Assembly: GCF_003201775.1 (NCBI RefSeq)
Contig: NZ_QJJZ01000003.1
Span: 248,001 to 312,000, forward strand
Length of the DNA: 64,000 nt
Source: Arenibacter sp. ARW7G5Y1
GTDB lineage: Bacteria > Bacteroidota > Bacteroidia > Flavobacteriales > Flavobacteriaceae
Direction of reading: 5' to 3'
A program made the translations under genes and the position numbers. Of this stretch, positions 23,653 to 33,721 are shown piece by piece. A model generated the notes under the pieces. The model saw only the letters and a list, made by a program, of their open reading frames with translations, was not told the origin of the DNA and made no database searches. Within the stretch, counting starts at the first letter, position 1. Each line of letters opens with the position of its first letter.

Positions 23653-24780
23653 ATGAAAATATATCAGCACAAAATACTTCATCTAGAAGATTTAGATAAA
23701 ATGGATTTGGATTTTATTCCTGATGTATTTTTCCTCTTCGCATCCCCCACCTTTATAGGTACGGAAGAGTTTGTATCCAAACTGGCAGACAAATTTGAAA
23801 ATGCCAATCTAATAGGATGTTCCACTGCTGGGGAAATATTGGGAAATGAGGTAATGGATTCAACCATTGCCTTAACAGCCGTTAAGTTTGAAAAGACCAA
23901 ACTTAGAATAGAGGAAGTTGATCTGGTTTCATGCAACCTTGATAGTTTTGAGGCAGGGAAAGCTATAAGCGGAAAATTAAAAGGGCCTGACTTAAGGCAT
24001 ATCTTCGTTTTAAGTGATGGGCTAATCGTAAATGGAGCAGAATTGGTAAAGGGGTTGCACCGGGATTTGGATAAGTCTGTAAGTATCACTGGTGGTTTGG
24101 CTGGTGATTGTTCAAACTTTGAGAATACATTTGTCATATCCGGGAACCAAGTGGCATCCAAAAAAATTGTTGCCCTAGGTCTATATAGCTCGGAACTAAG
24201 CATAGGATTTGCATCCAAAGGAGGGTGGGATAGTTTTGGTATTGAAAGATTGGTGACAAAATCTACGGATAATGTGCTCTATGAATTGGACGGTCAACCG
24301 GCATTGGATCTGTATAAATCATTTTTGGGAGAGTTGGCGAAGGATTTGCCCGGTTCGGGGCTATTATTCCCTTTGAGTATGAGGGATGAGGATAATCAAA
24401 TACCAGTAGTCAGGACAATTTTGTCCATTGATGAAAAAAAAGGTAGCCTCACTTTTGCTGGAAATATTCCTCAAGGTTCCTATGTAAGATTGATGAAAGC
24501 CAATATTGATCGAATTATAGGAGGAGCGGAACAATCGGCGGTAATAGCCAAGAACAGTACAAAAGACCAACATCAACTGGCTTTCCTGATAAGCTGTGTA
24601 GGGAGGAGATTGGTTATGAAACAGTTGGTGGAGGAAGAGGTAGAAGCTGTAAATGAGGTGTTTGGAGATAAAATTTATACCACTGGTTTCTATTCATACG
24701 GGGAAATTGCTCCCTTTGATAAGTTTTCGCCCTGCACCTTGCACAATCAAACTATGACGATAACAACATTTTCCGAATGA
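23653..24780 (+). CDS. FIST-domain sensory protein
   Basis: 375-residue cytosolic protein with FIST N (about 20-215) and FIST C (about 220-355) domains. Recognisable segments are N-L-I-G-C-S-T-A-G-E-I, the G-G-L-A-G-D core with V-L-S-D-G, and the late F-Y-S-Y-G-E-I-A-P patch typical of the C-terminal domain. FIST proteins are intracellular small-molecule sensors; amino acids have been suggested as ligands. The stop codon overlaps the ATG of a hybrid histidine kinase (ATGA), so sensor and kinase are translationally coupled and probably form one signalling unit. No ligand can be named from sequence. Confidence 0.92.
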   Translation: MKIYQHKILHLEDLDKMDLDFIPDVFFLFASPTFIGTEEFVSKLADKFENANLIGCSTAGEILGNEVMDSTIALTAVKFEKTKLRIEEVDLVSCNLDSFEAGKAISGKLKGPDLRHIFVLSDGLIVNGAELVKGLHRDLDKSVSITGGLAGDCSNFENTFVISGNQVASKKIVALGLYSSELSIGFASKGGWDSFGIERLVTKSTDNVLYELDGQPALDLYKSFLGELAKDLPGSGLLFPLSMRDEDNQIPVVRTILSIDEKKGSLTFAGNIPQGSYVRLMKANIDRIIGGAEQSAVIAKNSTKDQHQLAFLISCVGRRLVMKQLVEEEVEAVNEVFGDKIYTTGFYSYGEIAPFDKFSPCTLHNQTMTITTFSE

Positions 24781-26543
24781 GCAATAATTATCACAGATTA
24801 CTCAAAAGACAGTTGAAAAAGATAGATTTGGACGATGGCACCCTAGATCTTATTACCCCTCTATTGCGTCTAGTGAACGACGCATATATGGCATATGATC
24901 GTGATATGGAACAGGTGGAGAATGTTTTGGAAATAAGTTCACAGGAATTGTTTCAGGCCAACCAACAGTTGAAAAACAGTGTGGAATCCATTTCTGGGCA
25001 ATTGTCCAAAGTGGCTGGAAACATAAAGGATGTAATTTTTGAAATGGACTTGAATGGGAATTGGTCCTATTTGAATCCGGCTTGGAGAAAGTTGACTGGT
25101 TATATGGTCAAGGATTGTTTAGGAAAACCCTACTACCAATTTTTGAAGGACGACAAGGGGAATGATTTTAAGGATCTTATAGATTTAAAGACCCATAATT
25201 TTAGTACTATAAGCAAATCATTTAAGTCCCAAATTATTACCGGAGAATATAAGTGGCTGGATTTTTCCTTGAAGGTAATTATGTCCGAAGATGGAAAAAT
25301 TGAAGGATATATTGGTGCTATAGTGGATATAAGCAAAATAAAGGAAACCGAATTGGCCCTGATCGAGGCCAAGGAAAAGGAATCTATGGCCAATAAGGCC
25401 AAGGACGAATTTTTAACGACTATGTCCCATGAGATTAGGACGCCATTGAACGCGGTCATTGGTATAAGCCACTTGCTAATACTGGAAAATCCAAAAATGG
25501 AGCAGATGGAAAACCTAAGCACTTTAAAGCACTCCTCGGAGCATTTATTGTGTTTGGTGAACGATATTTTGGATTTCAACAAAATTGCCTCCGGACAATT
25601 GGAATTGGAAAATAGGGATTTTAATTTAAATCAGGTTCTTAATGGTTTACAGAGCATATTCCACAATTCGGCAAAAGAAAAGGACATTCGGTTGCTTGTA
25701 AAAAAAGATACCTCCCTCCCGAAAATGTTTATAGGGGACAGTACTAGACTGTCGCAAATTCTGACCAATCTGGTAAGCAACGCTATTAAGTTTACAGAGG
25801 AAGGTAAAGTAATGGTAGATATTGAAGTGTTGGGGGTGGAAGGGGATTCCTACCTTGTGGAATTTGTGATTTCCGATACGGGCATTGGAATCCCTGAGGA
25901 TAAAAAGGATAAAATATTTCTTTCATTTGCCCAAGCCAATTCAGATACGACAAGAAAATATGGTGGTACCGGCTTGGGACTGGCCATCTGTAAACGATTG
26001 TTGGAAATCATGGACAGCGATTTAAAACTGGAGAGCCAAGTTGGCAAAGGATCCACCTTTAGTTTTAAGCTAAAGCTACAAAGGAGTGGGGTTACGGATT
26101 ATCAAGAGGATGCCAATGCCTTTGATGTCAAATCGATTCATGAACAGGATAATTTAAAAGGGACTAGAATTCTTGTGGCGGAAGACAACAAAGTAAATAT
26201 AATGGTCATTGAAAAATTTCTCTCCAAGTGGCAGGTAGATTTTGATATAGCGGAAAATGGATTAATAGCCCTTAATAAGGCTATGGAAAACACCTATGAT
26301 ATGATTTTGATGGACCTTCAAATGCCTGTAATGAATGGTTTTGAAGCCAGCAAGGCTATTAGGGAGTCCAACAACCCGCTCAATAAGGTAATGCCCATCT
26401 ACGCGCTTTCGGCATCTACGGGAATGGATACCAAGAACCAATTAGGGAAATACGGAATAGATGGTCTAATATGCAAGCCTTTTAATCCAACCGAATTATT
26501 CAAAACCTTGACCTCCATCCTTCAACAAAAGTATGTTCAGTAA
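24777..26543 (+). CDS. Cytosolic PAS hybrid histidine kinase
   Basis: 588-residue hybrid sensor kinase. In order it has an N-terminal helical region with coiled-coil character (about 40-80), a PAS domain (about 80-190), HisKA with phospho-acceptor His218 (M-S-H-E-I-R-T-P), HATPase with N335, D367-T-G-I-G and G396-G-T-G-L-G boxes, and a C-terminal receiver with acidic D470 and phospho-acceptor Asp513 (L-M-D-L-Q-M-P). There is no transmembrane segment, so it senses an intracellular signal, most likely through the overlapping FIST protein. Phosphate would pass from His218 to Asp513 and then to an Hpt protein or regulator elsewhere; none is next to it. A convergent terminator follows. Confidence 0.93.
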   Translation: MSNNYHRLLKRQLKKIDLDDGTLDLITPLLRLVNDAYMAYDRDMEQVENVLEISSQELFQANQQLKNSVESISGQLSKVAGNIKDVIFEMDLNGNWSYLNPAWRKLTGYMVKDCLGKPYYQFLKDDKGNDFKDLIDLKTHNFSTISKSFKSQIITGEYKWLDFSLKVIMSEDGKIEGYIGAIVDISKIKETELALIEAKEKESMANKAKDEFLTTMSHEIRTPLNAVIGISHLLILENPKMEQMENLSTLKHSSEHLLCLVNDILDFNKIASGQLELENRDFNLNQVLNGLQSIFHNSAKEKDIRLLVKKDTSLPKMFIGDSTRLSQILTNLVSNAIKFTEEGKVMVDIEVLGVEGDSYLVEFVISDTGIGIPEDKKDKIFLSFAQANSDTTRKYGGTGLGLAICKRLLEIMDSDLKLESQVGKGSTFSFKLKLQRSGVTDYQEDANAFDVKSIHEQDNLKGTRILVAEDNKVNIMVIEKFLSKWQVDFDIAENGLIALNKAMENTYDMILMDLQMPVMNGFEASKAIRESNNPLNKVMPIYALSASTGMDTKNQLGKYGIDGLICKPFNPTELFKTLTSILQQKYVQ

Positions 26544-26631
26544 TTATTACATAAAAAGTGAAAGGTTTTCTCAATTAAAAGTCCTTCCATTCCTTTTGGA
26601 AGTGATAGGGATGGGAGGATTAAGATAAGTA

Positions 26632-26675
26632 AAAATCAAGGCCCATCCGATACATGTCAGGTGGGCCTTGATTTT
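26632..26675. terminator. Bidirectional intrinsic terminator
   Basis: AAAATCAAGGCCCA (26632-26645) and TGGGCCTTGATTTT (26662-26675) form a perfect 14-bp stem with a 16-nt loop between the kinase gene and the convergent gapN. The A/T ends of the stem supply the U-tract in both directions. Confidence 0.85.
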
Positions 26676-26719
26676 AGAATATTCCAATGATGTACAATCC
26701 GTGCAATATGAATTACGGG

Positions 26720-28306
26720 TTATAGAATATAATCGGTACTAATAAAATTGGACAATTTGGACTCCAATAACTGTTCTACGGTTTCATTATTAAGTTCATT
26801 GTCCTTAAAGGCAACAAAGGTTCTTATAGAGAAGGAACGTAATGCATCATAGACACTTAGGGTTGCTTGGGCCGAGTCCTTTCGCCCGGTAAATGGATAA
26901 ACGTCCGGGCCGCGTTGGCAAGAACTGTTCAGGTTTACCCTACACACTAAGTTCACCAAGGTGTCTATTAACGGAGCTATGGCGTATACATCTTTCCCGA
27001 ACAAACTTACCTGTTGTCCATAGTTGGATTCGGCCATATCATCTAGTGGTTCTTCAATATCCTTAAAGGTAACGATGGGAATTACCGGACCAAATTGTTC
27101 TTCCTGATAGACCCGCATTTCTTTATGAACCGGATACAAAATTGCCGGCCAAATGTAATTGTCGGAATGCGTACCGCCTTTCTTATTCAAAATCTTGGCA
27201 CCTTTTTCCCTGGCGTCATCTATCAACTCCTGTATATAGGCAGGTTTATCAGGTTCGGGAAGAGGGGTTAACTTAACGCCATCTTCCCAAGGGTTCCCAA
27301 ATTTTAAGGCATCGACCCTTTCGGAAAACCGCTTATTAAATTCCTGGGCAATATCCTCGTGGACATAGATTATTTTTAGTGCGGTACAACGTTGACCGTT
27401 GAAGGACAAGGTGCCGGCAATACACTCGTCTATGGTTAAATCCAAATCTGCGTCGGGCAGTATTATGGCTGGGTTTTTGGCTTCCAGTCCAAGCACCAAT
27501 CGCAGTCTGTTGCTTTTAGGATGTTGGTTTTGAAGTGCATTTGCCGATTTACTATTGCCTATCAAGGCCAAAACATCTACTTTTCCGGTCTTCATTATTG
27601 GGGCGGCTACTGCCCTACCCCTACCGAATACAATATTCACTACCCCTTTTGGGAAACTGGATTGAAAAGCTTCCAGCAAGGGTGTAATCAATAATACGCC
27701 ATGTTTTGCAGGTTTAAATATGGTGGTATTCCCCATGATTATGGCAGGAATAAGCAAGGCGAAAGTTTCGTTTAGAGGATAGTTATAGGGGCCTAAACAA
27801 AGTACCACTCCAAGTGGCCCCCTTCGGATATGGGCATAAACACCGTCATTTTTTTCAAATTTGGCATTATCACGGTCAAGTTGCTTGTAATCCTCAATGG
27901 TATCGTATATATACTCTACCGTCCTGTCGAACTCCTTTTGGGAATCAGGAAGCGATTTGCCTATTTCCCACATCAGAAGTTTTACAATCTCATCCCTTTT
28001 GGTCTGCATTTTCTTTACAAAAATCTCCATGCAGTCTATGCGTTCCTTGACCCGCATGGTGGGCCATATCCCCTTACCTTTGTTGTAGGCCGTAAGGGCT
28101 GCATCCAGGGCTTCCAAAGCTTCCTTTTCCTCCATGTCCGGAATGCTTCCCAGTAAGGTTGGCGCGTATTTTTCTGTGCTGGATATGGTGGAATACACCT
28201 CAGAGGTCTTCCCGTCCCAAGCCTTTAATTCGCCATTGATGAGATAAGTTCTTTGATGGTTAACCTCGTTTATTTTGTATTCTGAAGGTATGCCCGATTT
28301 GCCCAT
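26720..28306 (-). CDS. gapN: NADP-dependent glyceraldehyde-3-phosphate dehydrogenase
   Basis: 528-residue non-phosphorylating aldehyde dehydrogenase superfamily enzyme. The general base Glu275 (L-G-L-E-A-K-N-P-A) and nucleophile Cys307 ([10 protein letters not shown]) are both present. The F-N-G-Q-R-C-T context and the end P-F-T-G-R-K-D-S-A are typical of GapN, which oxidises glyceraldehyde 3-phosphate directly to 3-phosphoglycerate and makes NADPH. It is longer than the streptococcal enzyme (about 475 residues), with extra N-terminal sequence as seen in the Bacteroidota group. It is monocistronic. Another aldehyde substrate cannot be fully excluded. Confidence 0.87.
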   Translation of the reverse strand: MGKSGIPSEYKINEVNHQRTYLINGELKAWDGKTSEVYSTISSTEKYAPTLLGSIPDMEEKEALEALDAALTAYNKGKGIWPTMRVKERIDCMEIFVKKMQTKRDEIVKLLMWEIGKSLPDSQKEFDRTVEYIYDTIEDYKQLDRDNAKFEKNDGVYAHIRRGPLGVVLCLGPYNYPLNETFALLIPAIIMGNTTIFKPAKHGVLLITPLLEAFQSSFPKGVVNIVFGRGRAVAAPIMKTGKVDVLALIGNSKSANALQNQHPKSNRLRLVLGLEAKNPAIILPDADLDLTIDECIAGTLSFNGQRCTALKIIYVHEDIAQEFNKRFSERVDALKFGNPWEDGVKLTPLPEPDKPAYIQELIDDAREKGAKILNKKGGTHSDNYIWPAILYPVHKEMRVYQEEQFGPVIPIVTFKDIEEPLDDMAESNYGQQVSLFGKDVYAIAPLIDTLVNLVCRVNLNSSCQRGPDVYPFTGRKDSAQATLSVYDALRSFSIRTFVAFKDNELNNETVEQLLESKLSNFISTDYIL

Positions 28307-28469
28307 AATTGATTCTTTTTTGAAAAATGAAACTATTGAAATTTAACTATCAGACCACTAAATTAATAAAACGATAATTCTAATTCCGTATAAATTTGGT
28401 AGAATATTTGAGGGAAAGTCACGAAAAGGATTTCGTATTTTTCAATATCACAAAATACCGCAAATTTTA

Positions 28470-29723
28470 TCAAACCAAATACTCAAACAAATCCGGTTTA
28501 TCGTTAATGTAGTCGCCAAAAAAATTGTTTTCCTTCATCCGTTTTACAAGCGGAGCCAAATCTTCTGGATTTTTTAATTCGATTCCCACTACGGCCGGAG
28601 CATTCTCCCGACTCGATTTTTTTGAATATTCAAAATGGGTAATATCATCGGTTGGACCCAAAATATCAACCACGAATTCCTTCAGAGCTCCTGGTCTTTG
28701 GGGAAAGCGTATAATAAAATAATGTTTTAATTTGCCGTAAAGCAAGGCGCGTTCCTTTATTTCGGCCGTACGGGTAATATCGTTGTTACTGCCACTTACA
28801 ATGCAAACCACGTTTTTCCCTTTTATTTCTTCCTTATAATCGTCCAATACCGTAATGGTGAGGGCTCCTGCGGGTTCCACAACTATGGCGTCCCTGTTAT
28901 AAAGGTCTAAGATGGTTTGGCAAACCTTGCCTTCCGGTACGGTTACCATATCATAAAGATGGTCCTTGCATATATTGAACGTGAGGTTTCCCACACGTTT
29001 TACCGCAGCACCATCAATAAATTTATCTATATGTTCCAATTCTGTGTTAACTCCCTTTTCCATGGAAGTTTTCATGGATGGGGCTCCTTCAGGTTCCACC
29101 CCAATGATTTTTGTTTGTGGTGATAATGTCTTAAATACGGCACAGAGTCCGGAGGCCAATCCACCGCCACCAACAGCCACAAAAATATAATCTATCGGTT
29201 TCTTGGTCTGTTCCAAAATTTCCAAACCGACCGTAGCCTGACCTTCAATAATTTTGGGGTCATCAAAAGGATGGATATAAGTCTTTTTCCCAGCGGCACA
29301 GAATGCCTTGGCCGCATCCGAGGAATCATCAAAGGTATCCCCCTCCAGTACCACGGTTACCCAATCCCCTCCAAATAATTTTGTTTGTTCAACCTTTTGT
29401 TTAGGTGTAACGGAAGGCATATAAATGGTTCCTTTTATTCCTAAGTGATTACAGGCAAAAGCAACGCCTTGGGCATGGTTTCCTGCACTGGCACAAACCA
29501 CCCCGTTAGCAGTTTCTTTTTTACTAAGGGAACTGATCTTATTAAAGGCTCCTCTTATTTTATAACTTCTTACCCTATGTAGATCTTCCCTTTTTAAAAG
29601 AATGTTGGCATCATAGGCCTTGGAATATCTGATGCTCTGCATCAATGGGGTAATATCGGCTACCTGCCTAATGGTTTCGGCAGCCTTTCGGATGTCCTTT
29701 ATTTTGGGGAAATATGTTTCCAT
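28470..29723 (-). CDS. ilvA: Threonine ammonia-lyase (short form)
   Basis: About 417-residue PLP enzyme that deaminates threonine to 2-oxobutyrate, the classical entry to isoleucine. The PLP lysine lies in R-S-Y-K-I-R-G-A-F-N-K, the glycine-rich phosphate loop is V-A-V-G-G-G-G-L-A-S-G, and one ACT-like regulatory domain (about 325-417) follows the catalytic domain. The frame extends six residues upstream (to 29741), but M-E-T-Y-F-P-K-I-K at 29723 is the natural start. It follows ilvC after about 70 nt containing a hairpin, so its expression may be lower than that of ilvDBNC. With the citramalate-type synthase in the leu cluster, the cell may have two routes to 2-oxobutyrate. Confidence 0.93.
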   Translation of the reverse strand: METYFPKIKDIRKAAETIRQVADITPLMQSIRYSKAYDANILLKREDLHRVRSYKIRGAFNKISSLSKKETANGVVCASAGNHAQGVAFACNHLGIKGTIYMPSVTPKQKVEQTKLFGGDWVTVVLEGDTFDDSSDAAKAFCAAGKKTYIHPFDDPKIIEGQATVGLEILEQTKKPIDYIFVAVGGGGLASGLCAVFKTLSPQTKIIGVEPEGAPSMKTSMEKGVNTELEHIDKFIDGAAVKRVGNLTFNICKDHLYDMVTVPEGKVCQTILDLYNRDAIVVEPAGALTITVLDDYKEEIKGKNVVCIVSGSNNDITRTAEIKERALLYGKLKHYFIIRFPQRPGALKEFVVDILGPTDDITHFEYSKKSSRENAPAVVGIELKNPEDLAPLVKRMKENNFFGDYINDKPDLFEYLV

Positions 29724-29740
29724 TAATAGGTATATAAACA

Positions 29741-29775
29741 AAGACCTGCCCAGTAAATTAAACTCGGCAGGCCTT
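29741..29775 (-). terminator. Intergenic hairpin between ilvC and ilvA
   Basis: On the minus strand AAGGCCTGCC and GGCAGGTCTT pair over 10 bp (one G-T wobble) with a 15-nt loop, followed by TGTTT. It could partially terminate after ilvC and reduce ilvA expression, or protect the upstream mRNA. Confidence 0.5.
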
Positions 29776-29793
29776 ATAATTAGTTGATTGTAA

Positions 29794-31269
29794 TTAAACT
29801 ATAGGTTTCATAGCCGTCATGGATGCGCGCAACCTAGCTCCTACAATTTCTACAGGATGCTCGCGTAAGGCCTTGTTCACTGCAATTAGTTTTGCGTTGT
29901 CCACACTTAAATGTTTCTGGTCTGCAAAATGTCTTCCAATTACATCGGTATCTATGGTTTTCATAAAATCGGCCAATAAAGGCTTACAGGCATGGTCAAA
30001 CAAATAGCAACCGTATTCGGCCGTATCGGATATGACCCTGTTCATTTCGAACAATTTTTTTCTAGCAATGGTATTGGCGATCAATGGAGTTTCATGAAGC
30101 GATTCATAGTAAGCGGATTCGGCAATAATTCCGGATTCGGTCATGGACTCAAATGCCAATTCCACACCAGCTCTAACCATTGCCACCATTAATACACCGT
30201 GGTCATAAAATTCCTGTTCAGAAATTTTATCGGATCCTGCAGGGGTTTTTTCAAATGCGGTCTCTCCCGTTGCAGCTCTCCAGGTCAATAGATTTTTATC
30301 GTCATTGGCCCAGTCTTCCATCATGGTTTTTGAAAAATGGCCACTCATGATATCGTCCATATGTTTATGGAAAAGTGGGCGCATTATATCCTTTAATTCT
30401 TCTGAAAGTTCAAAAGCTTTGATTTTCGCAGGGTTGGACAAACGATCCATCATATGGGTAATACCTCCATATTTTAGACCCTCTGTTATGGTTTCCCATC
30501 CGTATTGAATTAACTTGGAGGCATATCCCGGGTCAATTCCTTTTTCAATCATTTTATCAAAACAAAGTATAGAACCTGTTTGCAACAAACCACAAAGAAT
30601 AGTTTGTTCTCCCATTAAGTCCGATTTTACTTCTGCAACAAAGGATGACTCCAATACACCTGCCTTATGTCCTCCGGTAGCCACTGCGTAGGCTTTTGCC
30701 TGCGCCAACCCTTTATCTTCGGGGTCATTGTTAGGGTGTACCGCAATTAGGGTAGGTACCCCAAAACCTCTTTTGTATTCTTCACGTACTTCCGAGCCTG
30801 GACACTTTGGTGCCACCATGATGACAGTTAAATCCTCACGGATCTGCATTCCTTCCTCCACAATATTAAAACCGTGTGAGTAGGATAAGGTAGCGCCTTT
30901 TTTCATTAGGGGCATAACCGCGGAAACCACACTGGTGTGTTGTTTGTCCGGAGTTAAATTAATTACCACATCGGCGGTAGGGATAAGTTCCTCGTAGGTT
31001 CCAACTGTAAAGCCATTTTCACTTGCGTTTATAAAAGACTGTCTTTTTTCTTTTATAGCCGCATCCCTTAGGGCATATGAAATATCCAATCCGGAATCGC
31101 GCATATTCAAACCTTGGTTAAGACCTTGGGCTCCACAGCCAACGATTACAATTTTTTTCCCTTTTAGAGCGGATACACCATCAGAAAATTCGGTAGATTC
31201 CATAAACCTACATTTTCCCAATTGGGTCAGTTGTTCTCTTAATGATAGCGTATTAAAGTAATTTGCCAT
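29794..31269 (-). CDS. ilvC: Ketol-acid reductoisomerase (class II)
   Basis: 491-residue long-form enzyme like that of E. coli, with a duplicated C-terminal knotted domain. It converts acetolactate and acetohydroxybutyrate to dihydroxy acids using NADPH and Mg. The Rossmann motif [11 protein letters not shown] (about 37-47) lies near the N-terminus. The metal-binding acid residues occur in V-K-S-D-L-M-G-E-Q and in the later E-L-A-F-E-S-M region. It lies between ilvN (46 nt) and ilvA in the ilvDBNCA operon. Confidence 0.96.
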   Translation of the reverse strand: MANYFNTLSLREQLTQLGKCRFMESTEFSDGVSALKGKKIVIVGCGAQGLNQGLNMRDSGLDISYALRDAAIKEKRQSFINASENGFTVGTYEELIPTADVVINLTPDKQHTSVVSAVMPLMKKGATLSYSHGFNIVEEGMQIREDLTVIMVAPKCPGSEVREEYKRGFGVPTLIAVHPNNDPEDKGLAQAKAYAVATGGHKAGVLESSFVAEVKSDLMGEQTILCGLLQTGSILCFDKMIEKGIDPGYASKLIQYGWETITEGLKYGGITHMMDRLSNPAKIKAFELSEELKDIMRPLFHKHMDDIMSGHFSKTMMEDWANDDKNLLTWRAATGETAFEKTPAGSDKISEQEFYDHGVLMVAMVRAGVELAFESMTESGIIAESAYYESLHETPLIANTIARKKLFEMNRVISDTAEYGCYLFDHACKPLLADFMKTIDTDVIGRHFADQKHLSVDNAKLIAVNKALREHPVEIVGARLRASMTAMKPIV

Positions 31270-31315
31270 TTTTTAAACTCGATTTTATGTCCCGATTAAC
31301 TTCGGGGATGATTAT

Positions 31316-31840
31316 TTATTGATTAAACTCTTTTAACAATGATGAAATTTTCATTTCCGATTTGGTAACCGCTATCCGCCCGGAGCGTACAAATTGCATA
31401 ATGCCGTATGGCTTCAATTGTTGGTACATGTCATCAATTTCATTTCTTCTTCCGCTTTTGGCCAAAACAAAGAAATCCCTGGACACGGTAACAATTTGCG
31501 AATTACTATCCTTAATGATATTTTGAATATTTCGTTCATCGAACAATAAGGTGGAAGCCACTTTAAACAATGCAGATTCCTGATATATGGTTTCTTCATC
31601 GGTATGGTAGAAGGCTTTGATTACCTCGATTTGTTTTTCAACCTGTCCTACAATATTGCGCACCCAATCTTCTGTAGTGTACACTACAATGGTGAATTTT
31701 GACACGTGTTCTATTTCCGATTTAGAAACATTTAAACTCTCAATGTTTATATGACGTTTTAAAAATATCCCTGAAATTCTGTTCAGTAGTCCTACGCTGT
31801 TCTCGGAGTAAACTGAAATTGTAAACCATTTTTTTTCCAT
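31316..31840 (-). CDS. ilvN: Acetolactate synthase small regulatory subunit
   Basis: 174-residue regulatory subunit with an N-terminal ACT domain (about 5-78: F-T-I-S-V-Y-S-E-N-S-V-G-L-L-N-R-I-S-G) that binds valine in homologues. A C-terminal ALS_ss_C domain (about 85-170) is also present. It activates IlvB and makes it feedback-sensitive. It lies 62 nt after ilvB and 46 nt before ilvC, in the usual order. Confidence 0.94.
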   Translation of the reverse strand: MEKKWFTISVYSENSVGLLNRISGIFLKRHINIESLNVSKSEIEHVSKFTIVVYTTEDWVRNIVGQVEKQIEVIKAFYHTDEETIYQESALFKVASTLLFDERNIQNIIKDSNSQIVTVSRDFFVLAKSGRRNEIDDMYQQLKPYGIMQFVRSGRIAVTKSEMKISSLLKEFNQ

Positions 31841-31902
31841 CTCCTTATCCCAATCCTCTATTAAAAATATGAAGTTATGGGCAATTTTAATTAATAATTA
31901 TT

Positions 31903-33636
31903 TTATTTCAAACGTATATCCGATACTGATGCCCCGGAAGGAATCATAGGAAAAACATTATCCTCTTTTTCAACCTTAACTTCCAAAAAGTAAGCATCCT
32001 TGGAGGCCAACATCTCTTTTATGGTAGCCTTTAAATCCTTCCTTTCGCTTATGCGCTTTGATTCTATATGGTAACCTTCGGCAATTTTTACAAAATCGGG
32101 ATTTACCATTACCGTGGAGGCATATCTACTTTCAAAGAACAGTTCCTGCCACTGGCGGACCATTCCCAAATGGTCATTATTAAGCACCACTATTTTTACA
32201 GGGGTCTTGTTCTGAAAGATAGTTCCCAACTCCTGTATGGTCATTTGATATCCGCCATCACCAATAATGGCAACGACTTCCCTATCCATAGCTCCCATTT
32301 TGGCTCCGATAGCCGCTGGTAATGCGAAGCCCATAGTTCCCAGTCCACCAGAGGTAACATTACTTTTGGTCTGTTTAAACTTGGCGTATCTGCAGGCTAT
32401 CATTTGGTGCTGCCCTACATCCGATACTATAATGGCCTTATGGCCACTGGCTATATTGATTTCCTCTATAACCTCCGCCATTGTGAGTTTGTCCTTGGTA
32501 GGATAAACATCATTTTTGATGATCTGGTCAAATTCTATCTTATATTTTTCTTTAAACTCATTGTGCCAAGCTTCATGCTTGTTGGTTTTGATCAACGGCA
32601 ATAATAAATCCAAGGTTACTTTGGAATCGCCCAATACCGCTACATCGGCCTTTACGTTTTTGTTTATTTCGGCAGGGTCTATGTCGAAATGGATAATCTT
32701 TGCCTGTTTGGCATAGGTATCCAAACTTCCTGTTACCCTATCGTCAAAGCGCATACCAATGGCAATGAGTACATCGCATTCATTGGTCAATAAATTAGGG
32801 CCGTAATTACCGTGCATACCTACCATTCCAACATTCAAGGGATGGTCTGTATCCATGGCCGAAAGTCCAAGTATGGTCCAGGCAGCAGGAATACCCGCTT
32901 TCTCCACCAAGGTCCTTAGTTGTTCCTCGGCTTGTCCTAAAATAACCCCCTGTCCAAAGACGATAAAAGGCTTTTTGGCCGTATTTATCAGATGGGCCGC
33001 TTCCTCAATGGCTTTTATATCTGGTTTGGGGTAAGGGTTGTAACTTCGAACCCCTTTGCAATGTTCATAGGAAAAGTCGAACTCATCAATTTGTGCATTT
33101 TTGGTAATATCCACCAATACAGGTCCTGGCCTACCAGATTTCGCAATATAGAACGCTTTGGCCAAAACCTCAGGAATTTCAGAAGCTTTGGTAACTTGAC
33201 AGTTCCATTTGGTTACCGGTGTGGAAATTCCAATAATATCGGTTTCCTGAAAAGCGTCGGACCCCAGCAAATGTCTCGCTACCTGTCCCGTGATGCAGAC
33301 CATGGGTGTCGAGTCTATCTGGGCGTCTGCAATACCGGTAATTAAATTGGTAGCCCCAGGTCCCGATGTGGCCACGGCCACACCTACTTTTCCGGTTACT
33401 CTAGAGTAACCCTGTGCAGCATGGGTAGCCCCCTGCTCATGTCTTGTTAAGATATGGGTAAGTTTGTCCTGAAATTTGTATAGTTCATCATACAGCGGCA
33501 TGATGGCCCCTCCAGGATATCCATAAATCAAGTCTACACCCTCAGCCAATAGGCAATGGATTATAGCCTCCGCACCACTGATCCTCTTCGTGGCCTGCTT
33601 TGTTGATGCTGTTTTTTCCTTTTTTAATGTTTCCAT
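31903..33636 (-). CDS. ilvB: Acetolactate synthase large subunit
   Basis: 577-residue thiamine-diphosphate enzyme. It condenses two pyruvates, or pyruvate plus 2-oxobutyrate, to start valine/leucine or isoleucine synthesis. The catalytic Glu is in R-H-E-Q-G-A-T-H-A-A, the ThDP motif is G-D-G-G-Y-Q-M-T followed by L-N-N-D-H-L-G-M-V-R-Q-W, and the FAD-domain sequence is intact. Length is typical. It lies 85 nt after ilvD and is followed by its regulatory subunit. Confidence 0.96.
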   Translation of the reverse strand: METLKKEKTASTKQATKRISGAEAIIHCLLAEGVDLIYGYPGGAIMPLYDELYKFQDKLTHILTRHEQGATHAAQGYSRVTGKVGVAVATSGPGATNLITGIADAQIDSTPMVCITGQVARHLLGSDAFQETDIIGISTPVTKWNCQVTKASEIPEVLAKAFYIAKSGRPGPVLVDITKNAQIDEFDFSYEHCKGVRSYNPYPKPDIKAIEEAAHLINTAKKPFIVFGQGVILGQAEEQLRTLVEKAGIPAAWTILGLSAMDTDHPLNVGMVGMHGNYGPNLLTNECDVLIAIGMRFDDRVTGSLDTYAKQAKIIHFDIDPAEINKNVKADVAVLGDSKVTLDLLLPLIKTNKHEAWHNEFKEKYKIEFDQIIKNDVYPTKDKLTMAEVIEEINIASGHKAIIVSDVGQHQMIACRYAKFKQTKSNVTSGGLGTMGFALPAAIGAKMGAMDREVVAIIGDGGYQMTIQELGTIFQNKTPVKIVVLNNDHLGMVRQWQELFFESRYASTVMVNPDFVKIAEGYHIESKRISERKDLKATIKEMLASKDAYFLEVKVEKEDNVFPMIPSGASVSDIRLK

Positions 33637-33721
33637 AATTGTAGACCTAATCGGTTAACATACTTGGTATAAAACCCTTTATTTTTTTTGGGTAAAAGCT
33701 TTATCTCTATTACCCTTAATA

